DNA from: an uncultured Sphingomonadaceae bacterium
Lineage (GTDB): Bacteria; Pseudomonadota; Alphaproteobacteria; Sphingomonadales; Sphingomonadaceae
Length of the DNA stretch: 64,000 nucleotides
Direction: 5' to 3'
Assembly: GCA_947499975.1 (NCBI GenBank)
Contig: CANMQE010000001.1
Coordinates: forward strand, 1,054,001-1,118,000
Shown here: piece by piece, positions 41,826-53,162 of the stretch
How the letters are laid out: each line of letters begins with the position of its first letter
Position numbering within the stretch: position 1 is the stretch's first letter
The notes under the pieces: generated by a model
Told to the model about the DNA's origin: nothing
What the model saw: the letters and a program-made list of their open reading frames with translations, nothing else
The model's database searches: none
Translations under genes and position numbers: made by a program

Positions 41826-42644
41826 GTGCCGCTACGGGATCGCTTCCCGGCGCTCCTTGCGCTCGCGATCCCCGTGGTGGCGGGCGCGCTGTACATGGCG
41901 CTGGCCGGGGCACCATCGCATTATCCGCTCGTCAATCTGGCGGCTTTGGCGCTGGTTGGCCCGTGGATCCTGTTTGGACGTGGACCGCATACCGCCACCA
42001 GTCGTCATCTGCTGGCCATCGCCTGCGTGATGCTGTTGCTCGCACCCCTGGCCATCAGCCCCGCACTAACATCGATAACCGGCGACAGCGTGCGTCGCTG
42101 GTTCCCCTTGGGACCGTTGGCCGTGCACACAGGCATGCTGGCGACCCCTGCGCTAGGCATGCTGGCCGCGCGCAATCGCACGCTTGCCGCTCCGCTGCTG
42201 CTGGCGGGCATCGGCGCGGCCTTCCTCCAGCCAGACGCGGCCACCGGGTTTGCCCTTACCCTTGCCGCCGTAGGGCTGCACCATGTCACCAAGGACTGGA
42301 AAGTCGGCCTCGTCGCCATCGTCGGCTTTGTTGCGTCACTGATGATGGCAATGCGCGGGGAACTGCTGCCGCAACCCTTTGTCGAACGCGTGGTGGTCGA
42401 GGCAGCCGGCGTCAGCCCGTTTCTCGCCCTTGCGCTGGGGCTTTCGCTGGTTGCTGCATTCGTGCTGGTGCTGCTCGCCTTGCCGTTCGACCGGGCCAAG
42501 AGATTTACCCTTGCGGGGCTGTTGTTCGGTTTTGGTATCACCGCCATGATGTCGAGCTACCCCGCACCGTTGATCGGCTATGGCGCAGCGCCCATACTCG
42601 GCTTCGGCATTGCCTTTGGACTACACAGGATACCGCAGAGATGA
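41826..42644 (+). CDS. Polytopic membrane protein with SEDS-like (FtsW/RodA) motifs
   Basis: This 272-residue protein has about eight hydrophobic helices. A loop reading SVRRWFPLGP near residue 88 and a following helix ending FLQPDAATG (about 138-146) resemble the GxRRWIxLG and QPDLGT motifs of SEDS glycosyltransferases such as RodA and FtsW. The protein is much shorter than those (about 370-400 residues) and lacks recognisable flanking parts, so it may be a remote relative or unrelated. It starts with GTG one base after the lpdA stop, and its stop overlaps the next gene (ATGA). It is therefore cotranscribed with them. Confidence 0.7.
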   Translation: MPLRDRFPALLALAIPVVAGALYMALAGAPSHYPLVNLAALALVGPWILFGRGPHTATSRHLLAIACVMLLLAPLAISPALTSITGDSVRRWFPLGPLAVHTGMLATPALGMLAARNRTLAAPLLLAGIGAAFLQPDAATGFALTLAAVGLHHVTKDWKVGLVAIVGFVASLMMAMRGELLPQPFVERVVVEAAGVSPFLALALGLSLVAAFVLVLLALPFDRAKRFTLAGLLFGFGITAMMSSYPAPLIGYGAAPILGFGIAFGLHRIPQR

Positions 42645-43072
42645 GCACGCTTTCCCCCTTCCACCTCGCCTTCCCCGTCGACAATCTGCAGGCCGCACGC
42701 GAATTCTGGGGAGAGGTGATGGGCTGCACCGAGGGGCGTTCCAGCCAGGACTGGTGCGACTTCGATTTCTACGGCCACCAGATCGTGGCACACCAGGCGC
42801 CGTCCATCGTCGCCAAGGCCGGGCGCGGCACCAACGCCGTTGATGGCGATGATGTGCCGGTACCGCACTTCGGCATCGTGCTGAACATGGATGACTGGAA
42901 GGCGCTTGCCGAAAGGCTGATCGCCAAGGGCGTGGCTTTCGACATTCCGCCCCGCGTTCGCTTCGAAGGCCAGCCCGGAGAGCAGGCGACGATGTTCTTC
43001 CGCGATCCATCGGGCAATGCCATCGAGATGAAGGCCTTTGCCGACCGATCAAAGCTGTTTGCCAAGCAATAG
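42641..43072 (+). CDS. VOC (glyoxalase/bleomycin resistance) family protein
   Basis: This 143-residue protein has two vicinal-oxygen-chelate beta-alpha-beta units. Metal-ligand positions are visible in FHLAFPV at the start, HFGIVLNM in the middle and FRDPSGNAIEMKAF at the end. Members are metal-dependent lyases, isomerases or dioxygenases, or resistance proteins; the substrate is unknown. The ATG at 42641 overlaps the preceding stop, linking its translation to the membrane protein. Confidence 0.88.
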   Translation: MSTLSPFHLAFPVDNLQAAREFWGEVMGCTEGRSSQDWCDFDFYGHQIVAHQAPSIVAKAGRGTNAVDGDDVPVPHFGIVLNMDDWKALAERLIAKGVAFDIPPRVRFEGQPGEQATMFFRDPSGNAIEMKAFADRSKLFAKQ

Positions 43073-43093
43073 CGCCGCGCTTATCGCGCCAGC

Positions 43094-43777
43094 ATGATTC
43101 GCCGGAACATCATGCGCAACTTCGCCCGGTGGCACATCTGGCTCGGCTGGCTGGTGGGCTTGCCGCTGCTGATGTGGACGGTAACGGGCCTGGTGATGGT
43201 CTGGAAGCCGATCGATGAAGTGCGCGGCACGCACCTGCGGGCCGAAATGCCCGCTCTGGATACCGGCGATCTGGTGATGCCGCGGACGAATGGCCCTATC
43301 CAAAGCCTCTCGCTGCAAAGCCTGCCGGATGGGCCGGGCTGGATCGTGGTGGAGGAAGGCGGTGCCCGGTTCCGCTATTCACCCACCACTGGGCGGCTCT
43401 ACAACCCCGTGCTGGAAGGTGACGCGCGCGCCATTGCAGAGGCCGCCTATGCAGGCGATGCCGCGCTGGAAACCGTCACCTATTTCCCTGCAGACAGCGC
43501 GCCCACCGATTTGCGCACCCCGGTGAACAGCTGGCAGGCGCATTTCGCCGACGATACCAATCTCTATATCCATTCGCAGACCGGAGAGCTGCTGGCCGTG
43601 CGCAGCGGGTGGTGGCGGATATTCGATTTCATGTGGGGTCTGCACATCATGGATCTGGAAACGCGCGAGGACACCAGCCATCCGGTGTTGATCGCTTTTG
43701 CCATGCTGGGCGTGCTTGGGTCTCTTCTTGGCATCGCCCTGCTGTTTCGCCGCAGGAAGGCACGGGTGAAGGCATGA
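43094..43777 (+). CDS. PepSY-domain membrane protein
   Basis: This protein has 227 residues from ATG 43094, or 221 from ATG 43112 (MRNFARWHIWLGW). An N-terminal helix (WHIWLGWLVGLPLLMWTVTG) and a C-terminal helix (about 198-217) flank a periplasmic part. That part contains PepSY-like YFPADSAPTD and INSQ-type NLYIHSQTGELLAVR. The WHxxxG helix and HIMDLET are typical of PepSY-associated reductase-like membrane proteins linked to iron uptake or electron transfer. The exact role is unknown. Its stop overlaps the next start (ATGA). Confidence 0.82.
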   Translation: MIRRNIMRNFARWHIWLGWLVGLPLLMWTVTGLVMVWKPIDEVRGTHLRAEMPALDTGDLVMPRTNGPIQSLSLQSLPDGPGWIVVEEGGARFRYSPTTGRLYNPVLEGDARAIAEAAYAGDAALETVTYFPADSAPTDLRTPVNSWQAHFADDTNLYIHSQTGELLAVRSGWWRIFDFMWGLHIMDLETREDTSHPVLIAFAMLGVLGSLLGIALLFRRRKARVKA

Positions 43778-44394
43778 TTGCACCTGTTCTTCCCCCATTT
43801 CTGGACGTGGGCGGCACGGCGGTGTTCGCTCTTTCGGGCGCGCTGCTGGCGGCCCGGCTGAACCAGACGTTCGTGACCTGTGCGTTCTTCGCGCTGCTGA
43901 CCGGCGTTGGCGGCGGATCCGTGCGCGATGCCATGCTGGGCGTGCCCGCTTTCTGGCTGCGCGATTTCTGGGTGGTGCCCGTCATCCTCACCATGGCGCT
44001 GATCGCGTGGTTCACGCCGCGCAAGTGGTGGGAGGGAAGCTGGCTGGAATGGGCCGATGCGGTGGGCCTTGCGCTGTTCAGCACGCTGGGCGTGGCGAAA
44101 GCGCTGGCGTTCGACGTTGCGCCGCTGGCCGCCATCATCCTTGGCATCGTTACCGGCTGCGTGGGCGGCATCGTGCGAGACGTGATCGCGGGCGTGCCTT
44201 CGATCCTCATGCGGCCTGAGCTTTACGTGACCGCCGCCGCGCTATCATCGTCCCTGTGCGGAGTGATGATATTGCTGGGAATGCAGCAGGGCTTGGCAAT
44301 GGCAATTGCCGCGCTGGCAGGTTTTACCCTGCGCGGCGCGGCAATGTACTGGAAAATAGAATTGCCCGCCTATTCGCGGGAAGTCAGCGACTAA
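43774..44394 (+). CDS. TRIC-type (UPF0126/YadS-like) membrane channel
   Basis: This 206-residue protein has seven hydrophobic helices in two homologous halves. Repeat signatures are GGTAVFALSGALLAARLN.. with GVGGGSVRDAMLGVPAFWLRD in the first and GVAKALAF.. with GCVGGIVRDVIAGVPSILMR in the second. These are the hallmarks of trimeric intracellular cation channels in prokaryotes. I chose the ATG at 43774, overlapping the PepSY stop; the longer upstream frame is another gene. It ends overlapping the convergent gene by four bases. Confidence 0.92.
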   Translation: MIAPVLPPFLDVGGTAVFALSGALLAARLNQTFVTCAFFALLTGVGGGSVRDAMLGVPAFWLRDFWVVPVILTMALIAWFTPRKWWEGSWLEWADAVGLALFSTLGVAKALAFDVAPLAAIILGIVTGCVGGIVRDVIAGVPSILMRPELYVTAAALSSSLCGVMILLGMQQGLAMAIAALAGFTLRGAAMYWKIELPAYSREVSD

Positions 44395-45263
44395 CGCGCG
44401 GGCTGCTCGAAATCGGGAGCCTGCGCGGTAGTGTAGCGACCATCGCTCTCCCACCCGGCGTCGTCTTCTTCTACGTCCACATTGTCATCCGGCTGCCAGT
44501 CTTCGTCGTACCCTTCTTCACCGGGAAGCGGACCGCCCGGATAAGCAGGGCGCGGCGTGGCTACCGTCGTCCGGGTATTGGTCGTCACCGGCGCGTCCTC
44601 ATAGCGGTATGGCTCATCAGCCGCTGTGCGTGTGGAGGCGCGTGCATTGCGATAGGCGGCGTCGGAAAGCTGTCCGGCGGCTGATGCGGCCGGTGCTTGC
44701 GAGAAAGCGGTCTGTCCGTAATCAATACTGCGAACCTGGCCCGCATTGTCGATGAAGCAGGTCCAGCGTTCGCCGTTTTCCAGCAGGCCGGAGACATCCC
44801 AGCCGCGTGCGGAGCGATCCGCCCGGTCGACGCTTTCTACGCGGCTGTCACGATATTCTACCTGGTCCACGCACATGTCGACGGCAGATTCGATGCCACG
44901 GCTTTCATAATCGCGATCCCTTGGATCATCATAGCGCACGCGCTGACGACGGTCGTGATCCCGATCCCGGCTGTTGTTCGAAGACCCTAAGATCGCGGCC
45001 AGTGCGCCCAGCACCACCACTCCTGCCACGACATCTCCGGCATCGATGCCGCGATTGCGGTTACGGTGATGGCGATAGGGGCGGTAATCGCGATGGCGGC
45101 GCCACTGGTTCGCCTCGCCAGCATCCACGGGCAGCACCTGTGCATCGGCGTTAACGGAAGCAGCATGGGTGGGCATGTCGAGCGCGGCGGCGGGCGTGGC
45201 TGCCATCGAGAGCGCGGCAGCCATCGCTGCGGCGCCGGCAAATTGCGAAGAACGGAATGTCAT
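44391..45263 (-). CDS. Secreted Arg/Asp/Tyr-rich protein with glycine-zipper helix, copy 1
   Basis: This 290-residue protein has a signal peptide ending TPAAA. A short Arg/His/Tyr-rich stretch is followed by a hydrophobic glycine-rich helix DVVAGVVVLGALAAILGSS around residues 77-95. A charged low-complexity segment comes next, then a small folded domain with AVDMCVDQV and a second Cys in WTCFIDNAG, and finally an acidic Pro-rich tail. The next gene upstream encodes a protein of the same architecture. No function is known. It appears exported and possibly membrane-inserted. Confidence 0.8.
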   Translation of the reverse strand: MTFRSSQFAGAAAMAAALSMAATPAAALDMPTHAASVNADAQVLPVDAGEANQWRRHRDYRPYRHHRNRNRGIDAGDVVAGVVVLGALAAILGSSNNSRDRDHDRRQRVRYDDPRDRDYESRGIESAVDMCVDQVEYRDSRVESVDRADRSARGWDVSGLLENGERWTCFIDNAGQVRSIDYGQTAFSQAPAASAAGQLSDAAYRNARASTRTAADEPYRYEDAPVTTNTRTTVATPRPAYPGGPLPGEEGYDEDWQPDDNVDVEEDDAGWESDGRYTTAQAPDFEQPAR

Positions 45264-45362
45264 TCGTGGTTCCCCCTGGAACTTCGTTGTGAAGATGTGC
45301 CTAGGCAGTCCAGACTGACTTCAGTCTGAACCGCCCGGCATGTTTGTCTGTGTTGGATGCGA

Positions 45363-45953
45363 TCAAAGGCCGCGAATGCCGTCGATATCGATATCGGTCA
45401 CGCGGCCCCTGCGAATGTCGCAGCTGAAGCGGCCTTCGTCCCAGCCATCGTTGCGATACCCGCGGCGATAGTCGCCACGGCCACGCCAGCGGCGGTTGTC
45501 GCGATAGCGATAGTCATCACGGACGGCGATCCGTCCCTCGACCTCGAAACCGCGGCGCTCGCGGTCAACATCGCGAATTTCGTAAACCTCTGCACGGCTG
45601 CCGGTGCGGCGCTGCGCATAACGTTCCACTTCGCGGACACATTGTTCGACGGCATAACGGCCATTGTCATAGCCCCCGCGGTAGCTTCCGCGGCGATCAC
45701 GCCTGTCATAGCGATCGTTGCGGTCGTAGCGGTAATCCCGATCGTAGCGGTCGTTGTTACCGGAAGAAAAAATTGCGGCCAGGCCACCAAGCACCACGGC
45801 ACCGGCAATCACTTCGCCTGCGGAAATGCCGTTGTCACGGTCGCGATAACGATGGTCGTCAGCCATTGCGGGAGACGCCGAGGCCACAGCCATCGCACCA
45901 GCGGCGACTGTTCCGAGCGTGCCCTTGGCGAGAGCTTTCTTAATGGACTTCAT
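45363..45953 (-). CDS. Secreted Arg/Asp/Tyr-rich protein with glycine-zipper helix, copy 2
   Basis: This 196-residue protein has a signal peptide ending SPAMA. The glycine-rich helix EVIAGAVVLGGLAAIFSSG aligns directly with the one in the gene at 44391. A DRYDRDYRYDRNDRYDRRD tract comes next, and then a folded domain with AVEQCVREVERYAQRR and a C-terminal SCDIRRGRV. The paired cysteines correspond to those of the neighbour, so the two are paralogues 99 bases apart. GGAGAG lies upstream of the ATG. The function is unknown. Confidence 0.82.
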   Translation of the reverse strand: MKSIKKALAKGTLGTVAAGAMAVASASPAMADDHRYRDRDNGISAGEVIAGAVVLGGLAAIFSSGNNDRYDRDYRYDRNDRYDRRDRRGSYRGGYDNGRYAVEQCVREVERYAQRRTGSRAEVYEIRDVDRERRGFEVEGRIAVRDDYRYRDNRRWRGRGDYRRGYRNDGWDEGRFSCDIRRGRVTDIDIDGIRGL

Positions 45954-46081
45954 GGGGTCTCTCCTCTTGTCCGGGTGACGGGATTGCCACCTGTGATTGA
46001 GGTTATAGGAGAGACCCCGTGAGGCGATGCTGAACTCGCGCGTTATTTTCCGTTCAGGAAAGGAGTCCTTTATCTGAACGC

Positions 46082-48214
<2,133 letters not shown>

Positions 48215-48300
48215 GCGACCTCGTATCGGTGACTGAGCGAATTAATCGTTTCAACCGATACTTGGTAAGAAACACGGACGATTGCAATCGCTTATCGTCG

Positions 48301-49728
48301 CTATTCCTCTAAAGCCGCCAGAACATCGCGCGTATAGGCGGCAATATTAAATCCCGATCCGCCGGCCGGGTCTTCCCCGCGCCGCACGATCACCAGGTTT
48401 CTGCTGGGGATCACCACCAGATACTGCCCACGATTGCCGCGCGCAGCGAAGGCATCGTCGGGAATGCCGTCAAACCCGCTCATGATCCACCATCCCGCAC
48501 CATAGCCCCATTCGCCATCCGGCTGCGGGCCGCTGGGTGCCGATACGTATTCGGCCCAGCCTTCGGGCAGGATACGTTCGCCATCGGGAGTCACGCCGTC
48601 GTCCAGATATAGCTGGCCGAGCCGCGCCAGATCGTGCGTGGTGGTCCATACCTGGCTGGAGAGGACGTAGTCTCCCTGCCAATCGGTTTCTGCAACGGTG
48701 TGCGGCATTCCCGCCCTGGCGAAGAATGCGGCAGGCGGATTGTCTGCAAACCCGTCCGCAATGGCGGCGACCGCCATCAGCGTATCGTTATTGGCATAGC
48801 GCCAGAAGGTGCCGGGAATGTATAACAGGGGCCAGTTCGCGGCCCGTTCTGTCACGCTGGTGCCTCCGTGATACAGCGGATCGGTGCGGCTACCGGCGGT
48901 GTCGGAATAGCGGCCCGTGGCCATGCGCAGCGCCTGGTCGATGGTGATCTCTGCGCGGGGGTCGCCCTCGCCCAGGCCAAGGCCGGCAGGATCATCCACG
49001 CTCACCTCGCCCCGCTGCACAGCGGCGCCCACCAGCGTTGCGGCGATGCTTTTCGCGACGGACCAGGTGCGCTGGGGCACATCCGGCCCGAAGTTGTCGG
49101 CGTACACTTCCTGCACCAAATTGCCGTCCTGCATGACGAGAATGGCCGTGGTCCGCGCGTCTTCCCCGTAAAGCTGCCCGAACACGCGCCCGGCTACGGT
49201 TGCAAGCTCGCCAGGGACAGTGCCAGCCCGCGCCAAGGGTTCTGGCGATTCGGCTTCCACCGCGAGCGTCGTGTTCGTGGACAGTGGCAGCGCTGCACCG
49301 ATCGGCAGCAGGTGGCACCCCGCACCTGCATCGTGCACGGCCAGACGCGCCGGCATATCCTGCGCCCACTCCACTTCCACCCGTTCTACCCGGCTGGTCG
49401 TGCGTGAATAGCCATCGGCGCTGCTGAGCGTTGCGGCCTCTTCAATGTCGTTCGCCTGCCCCTGCCTCACGATGCGATAGGAAAGGTCGGACACGATCTC
49501 GTCCAGTGGAGCCTGAATACCTGTCAGTTCCCATTCCATCACGCTTTCGGGTGTTCGGGCCGTGCCGTTGCGCTCCGCATTGGCGATGGCGCTGCACAGG
49601 AACAGGGCCTTGTAACCAGCGGCCAGCGCGCGATCGTAGCGCGTATCGAGATCATCCTGCGATTGAGCGGCGACGGGTATGGGGGCGAAAAGCAGCGAAA
49701 GGGCTGCAAGCTTGGCTATGCGGATCAT
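48301..49728 (-). CDS. Class C beta-lactamase-fold serine hydrolase, exported
   Basis: This 475-residue protein was given the ATG at 49728; one at 49752 is in frame but falls next to the rplQ terminator. The signal peptide ends IPVAAQ. An N-terminal domain of about 170 residues with no match I recognise precedes the hydrolase part. The hydrolase part has the nucleophile motif SVAK at 223-226 and Y-A-N at 311-313, as in class C beta-lactamases, esterases and DD-peptidases. RGNRGQYLVVIP takes the place of the third motif. Its substrate is unknown and true beta-lactamase activity is not implied. Confidence 0.88.
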   Translation of the reverse strand: MIRIAKLAALSLLFAPIPVAAQSQDDLDTRYDRALAAGYKALFLCSAIANAERNGTARTPESVMEWELTGIQAPLDEIVSDLSYRIVRQGQANDIEEAATLSSADGYSRTTSRVERVEVEWAQDMPARLAVHDAGAGCHLLPIGAALPLSTNTTLAVEAESPEPLARAGTVPGELATVAGRVFGQLYGEDARTTAILVMQDGNLVQEVYADNFGPDVPQRTWSVAKSIAATLVGAAVQRGEVSVDDPAGLGLGEGDPRAEITIDQALRMATGRYSDTAGSRTDPLYHGGTSVTERAANWPLLYIPGTFWRYANNDTLMAVAAIADGFADNPPAAFFARAGMPHTVAETDWQGDYVLSSQVWTTTHDLARLGQLYLDDGVTPDGERILPEGWAEYVSAPSGPQPDGEWGYGAGWWIMSGFDGIPDDAFAARGNRGQYLVVIPSRNLVIVRRGEDPAGGSGFNIAAYTRDVLAALEE

Positions 49729-49753
49729 GGGCGGGACAATGCCAGCATTCACG

Positions 49754-49793
49754 CAAAAGAAAAGGGCCGCCGGATCGCTCCGTCGGCCCTTTC
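49754..49793 (-). terminator. Rho-independent terminator of the ribosomal alpha operon
   Basis: On the minus strand a hairpin GGGCCGACGGA-GCGA-TCCGGCGGCCC is followed by TTTTCTTTT. It lies 20 bases after the rplQ stop and 26 bases before the next gene's start. The stem-loop is almost identical to the terminator at 27025. Confidence 0.92.
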
Positions 49794-49812
49794 CTTGTTC
49801 GGTTACGAGCGC

Positions 49813-50232
49813 TTACGCGTCCTCGTATTCGTCCTCGGTCATCACCGGGCCGCTGTCCTGGCCCTTGGCTTCCTCGTCGCGGTCCACCAGTTCGATGTAG
49901 GCGATGGGGGCAGCGTCGCTGGCGCGGTAGCCGGCCTTGATGATACGGGTGTAGCCGCCTTCACGATCGGAGTAACGCTCTGCCAGCGTCTCGAACAGCT
50001 TCTTGAGCTGCGCATCGTCCATCAGGCGGCTCGCCGCCAGGCGACGGTTGGAAAGGCCGCCACGCTTTGCCAGCGTGATCAGCTTCTCGACGTAGGGACG
50101 CAGTTCCTTGGCCTTGGCCGTGGTGGTCAGGATCTGCTCGTGCTTGATCAGCGCAGCAGCCATGTTGCGGAACAGCGCGGTGCGATGCTGCGACTTGCGG
50201 CTGAGCTTACGGCCGGAAATACCGTGACGCAT
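49813..50232 (-). CDS. rplQ: 50S ribosomal protein L17
   Basis: This 139-residue L17 starts [24 protein letters not shown], reduced here to its key part RHGISGRKL, the invariant family start. It sits on the large subunit near the exit tunnel. The C-terminal tail (about residues 115-139) is acidic and longer than in E. coli L17 (127 residues). It is the last gene of the alpha operon, directly before a strong terminator. Confidence 0.97.
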   Translation of the reverse strand: MRHGISGRKLSRKSQHRTALFRNMAAALIKHEQILTTTAKAKELRPYVEKLITLAKRGGLSNRRLAASRLMDDAQLKKLFETLAERYSDREGGYTRIIKAGYRASDAAPIAYIELVDRDEEAKGQDSGPVMTEDEYEDA

Positions 50233-50323
50233 AATTCATACTCCAGTTCGAAGAGGGCCCGTTTTACGGAGATGCCCAATGCAGGCCGGAAGACGGGGTC
50301 CGGCCAAATCCCCTGTTGGCAAG

Positions 50324-51379
50324 TTAGCCGAGCAGTTCCTGCTCCAGCTTCTTGGCCATTTCCTCTATATTCTCGGGCGGCCATCCGGGGATGTCCATGC
50401 CCAGGCGCAGGCCCATGGAAGACAGCACTTCCTTGATCTCGTTGAGCGACTTGCGGCCGAAATTCGGCGTGCGCAGCATCTCGGCTTCGGTCTTCTGGAC
50501 CAAGTCGCCGATATAGATGATGTTGTCGTTCTTGAGGCAGTTGGCCGAACGCACCGACAGTTCCAATTCGTCCACCTTCTTGAGAAGGTAGCGGTTGAGC
50601 TGGTTGGTGTCGCTTTCCTGCGGCTCTGCGGCAACACCGATCATGGTGCTGGAAGGCTGCGGAATGCCATCCTCGAAGTGGACGAACAGGGTCAGCTGGT
50701 CCTGCAGGATGCGCGCCGCATAGGCGATAGCATCTTCAGGGGTGACGGTGCCGTCGGTCTCGATGGTCAGCGAGAGCTTGTCGAAATCCAGTTCCTGGCC
50801 AACGCGGGCGTTCTCGACCTTGTAGCTCACCTGCTTGATCGGCGAGTAGAGCGAGTCCACCGGAATGAGGCCGATCGGCGCATCGGCCGGGCGGTTCTGC
50901 ACTGCGGGGGAGTAGCCCTTGCCGGTGTCGGCGGTCAGTTCCATGTTCAGCGTGGCACCTTCGTCGAGGTGGCACAGTACGAGGTCCTTGTTGAGCACTT
51001 CGATATCGCCGGAAACAGCAATGTCACCGGCTTTCACTTCACCGGGGCCAGTGGCGGAAAGCTGCAGGCGCTTGGGGCCCTCGCCTTCCATCTTCAAGGC
51101 GATCTGCTTCACGTTGAGAACGATGTCGGTAACATCCTCGCGCACGCCGGCGAGCGAGGAGAATTCGTGCAGCACATTCTCGATCTTGATCGAGGTGATG
51201 GCGGCACCCTGAAGGCTGGCAAGCAGGACGCGGCGCAGGGCATTGCCCAGCGTCAGGCCGTAGCCACGCTCAAGAGGCTCAGCAACGAATGTTGCCTTGC
51301 GCTTCTTGTCTGCGCCTTCCTTGATTTCGAGGGTGTTGGGCTTCTTCAGTTCCTGCCAGTTCTTCGTATTGACGGACAT
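50324..51379 (-). CDS. rpoA: RNA polymerase subunit alpha
   Basis: This 351-residue protein has an N-terminal dimerisation domain ([20 protein letters not shown] near residue 37) joined by a linker to the C-terminal domain with [12 protein letters not shown] and [12 protein letters not shown]. The C-terminal domain contacts UP elements and activators. It lies in its canonical place between rpsK and rplQ. The length is typical of alphaproteobacteria (E. coli has 329). Confidence 0.98.
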   Translation of the reverse strand: MSVNTKNWQELKKPNTLEIKEGADKKRKATFVAEPLERGYGLTLGNALRRVLLASLQGAAITSIKIENVLHEFSSLAGVREDVTDIVLNVKQIALKMEGEGPKRLQLSATGPGEVKAGDIAVSGDIEVLNKDLVLCHLDEGATLNMELTADTGKGYSPAVQNRPADAPIGLIPVDSLYSPIKQVSYKVENARVGQELDFDKLSLTIETDGTVTPEDAIAYAARILQDQLTLFVHFEDGIPQPSSTMIGVAAEPQESDTNQLNRYLLKKVDELELSVRSANCLKNDNIIYIGDLVQKTEAEMLRTPNFGRKSLNEIKEVLSSMGLRLGMDIPGWPPENIEEMAKKLEQELLG

Positions 51380-51486
51380 GGACTTCCCCTAAAGGTATTT
51401 CGTGGCACAAAGGCCGCGGTGCGCTGAGGCGCCGCGGCCGATGCGAGTGACTGTTTGCGGAGCATACGCCCCGCGGCAGGCTTCGA

Positions 51487-51876
51487 TCAGACGCGGCGAC
51501 GCTTGGATGGCCGCACACCGTTGTGCGGGATTGGCGTCACGTCGCGGATGCTGGTGATGGTGAAACCCACCGCCTGCAGCGCCCGCAGCGCACTTTCACG
51601 GCCCGAACCCGGACCCTTGATCTCTACCTCGAGCGTGCGCACGCCATGTTCGGCGGCCTTCTTGCCGGCGTCGTCAGCGGCGACCTGCGCGGCATACGGC
51701 GTGGACTTGCGGCTGCCCTTGAAGCCCATCATGCCTGCGCTGGACCAGCTGATCGTGTTGCCCTGCGCATCGGTGATGGTAATCATGGTGTTGTTGAAGC
51801 TGGAGTTGACGTGTGCAACACCGCTTGAAATGTTCTTTTTGTCGCGGCGCCTTACTCGGCCTGGTTCGCGTGCCAT
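51487..51876 (-). CDS. rpsK: 30S ribosomal protein S11
   Basis: This 129-residue protein has the S11 core [19 protein letters not shown] and the C-terminal [12 protein letters not shown], then a basic KRRRV end. It binds the platform of the small subunit. It has normal length and order between rpsM and rpoA; the 107-base gap before rpoA holds no gene. Confidence 0.98.
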   Translation of the reverse strand: MAREPGRVRRRDKKNISSGVAHVNSSFNNTMITITDAQGNTISWSSAGMMGFKGSRKSTPYAAQVAADDAGKKAAEHGVRTLEVEIKGPGSGRESALRALQAVGFTITSIRDVTPIPHNGVRPSKRRRV

Positions 51877-51930
51877 CTGTTATATTCCTCGTATCTCAAA
51901 AGAAGGAAAAAGCGTGGGGGTTGCCCTCGC

Positions 51931-52299
51931 TTACTTCTTCTTGCCGGCGATCGGCTTGGCCTTGCCCTTGCGGGTACGGGCGTTGGTGTGGGTGCGCTGA
52001 CCGCGAACGGGCAGGCCCTTGCGGTGACGCAGGCCACGATAGCAGGCGAGGTCCATCAAACGCTTGATGTTCATCGCGGTGTTACGACGAAGGTCGCCTT
52101 CCACGGTGTATTCAGCATCAATGGTTTCACGGATCTGGAGGACTTCGGCGTCCGACAGGTCCTGCACGCGGCGCGACTGATCGATGCCGAGCTTGTCGGC
52201 GATCTTCTTCGCAGTGGTGGGACCGATACCGTGAATATAGGTGAGCGCTACGATAACGCGCTTGTTGGTGGGGATGTTTACCCCGGCAATACGAGCCAC
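51931..52299 (-). CDS. rpsM: 30S ribosomal protein S13
   Basis: This 122-residue protein starts [14 protein letters not shown] and contains [13 protein letters not shown] and the C-terminal [14 protein letters not shown], all diagnostic of S13 in the subunit head. It is the first gene of the alpha-operon section, preceded by 281 bases with candidate promoters at 52456 and 52547. rpmJ, sometimes found just upstream, is absent here. Confidence 0.98.
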   Translation of the reverse strand: MARIAGVNIPTNKRVIVALTYIHGIGPTTAKKIADKLGIDQSRRVQDLSDAEVLQIRETIDAEYTVEGDLRRNTAMNIKRLMDLACYRGLRHRKGLPVRGQRTHTNARTRKGKAKPIAGKKK

Positions 52300-52455
52300 T
52301 TAATTCTCCATGCTCCACAGGGAATGCGCCGCCAGGGACGCCCCTATCTCATCGCTACAAAAACCCGGCCATCGCGCCGAACGCATAAACAGGGGGCTTG
52401 CCATTGGCTGCCGCCTGGTAGTGACGATCGATACTATTGGACGAGTAGAGCGCGC

Positions 52456-52483
52456 AGATAGGGTGATTCCCCCTGCGCGTCAA
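52456..52483 (-). promoter_or_regulatory. Candidate sigma-70-type promoter for rpsM (proximal)
   Basis: On the minus strand TTGACG (52483-52478) and CTATCT (52461-52456) are separated by 16 bases. It lies about 155 bases before rpsM, in a gap with no gene. It would give the rpsM-rpsK-rpoA-rplQ group its own transcription start. Confidence 0.45.
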
Positions 52484-52546
52484 CAGCCGAAAGCAAGCAA
52501 ACGGAAAGTTCCGCTGCCTGCAGGAGCTTTTCGCTCCGATGCCGCC

Positions 52547-52575
52547 GCTATACAGCGATAGCGCGGCCTAGTCAA
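52547..52575 (-). promoter_or_regulatory. Candidate sigma-70-type promoter for rpsM (distal)
   Basis: On the minus strand TTGACT (52575-52570) and TATAGC (52552-52547) are 17 bases apart, the ideal spacing. It begins just after the SRPBCC gene stop at 52581, so it would restart transcription beyond that inserted gene. Confidence 0.5.
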
Positions 52576-52580
52576 AATCC

Positions 52581-53126
52581 CTATTCCCCGCCGTCGACAG
52601 ATCCGCCGAGCCGATCCACCAGCGCGCCGAGAAATTCCGACTGCACTCCATCGACAACCGGTGCGAATTGGGCGGGAGGATACCGTGCTTCTCCGCCGGT
52701 AATGTAATCCCAGCTTATGCGCGTGCCCTCGCCTGCATCCTCGAGAGTGACGGTGAGCGTTCCGGCCAGTCCTTCGGCCTGCAACGGGCCAAGCGAACCG
52801 GACATGCGCAGCACGCTGCCGGGTATCACCATGATCACCCGCATATGCTCCACGGACCCTGCCGGCCACGATCCTTGCGCGGGAATTGTTTCGCAAAAGC
52901 AACCGCCCGCCACCGGCTCGAGCGTGAGATTGGCCGAATCGTCGGACCAGCTATGGCTCCACCACTGTTGCGGATGCACCAGCGCTTCCCATACCGCCTG
53001 CCTGTCGGCGGCAACAACGGCGCTATCGTGCGTGGCAAAACCACCTGAAGCCGTTTCCACCACTTCGGCTGAAGCGGGCGCAGTGAGCGCGAGAGCGCCG
53101 ATAATCGTGAGCACTGGTGTTCGCAT
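52581..53126 (-). CDS. Exported SRPBCC (START-like) domain protein within the ribosomal cluster
   Basis: This 181-residue protein has a signal peptide (LTIIGALALTAPASA) and a Bet v 1/START-like domain. The domain includes VVAADRQAVWEALVHPQQWWSHSWS, FCETIP, and a final amphipathic helix FAPVVDGVQSEFLGALVDRL. Such domains hold hydrophobic ligands. The ATG at 53126 begins the signal; an in-frame GTG/ATG at 53138 is the alternative. It sits between adk and rpsM, where most bacteria have nothing or small ribosomal genes, so it is an insertion relative to the classical order. Confidence 0.85.
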   Translation of the reverse strand: MRTPVLTIIGALALTAPASAEVVETASGGFATHDSAVVAADRQAVWEALVHPQQWWSHSWSDDSANLTLEPVAGGCFCETIPAQGSWPAGSVEHMRVIMVIPGSVLRMSGSLGPLQAEGLAGTLTVTLEDAGEGTRISWDYITGGEARYPPAQFAPVVDGVQSEFLGALVDRLGGSVDGGE

Positions 53127-53162
53127 GAATCCCTCCATCGTCCGTGGAGGGTAGCGCCATGG

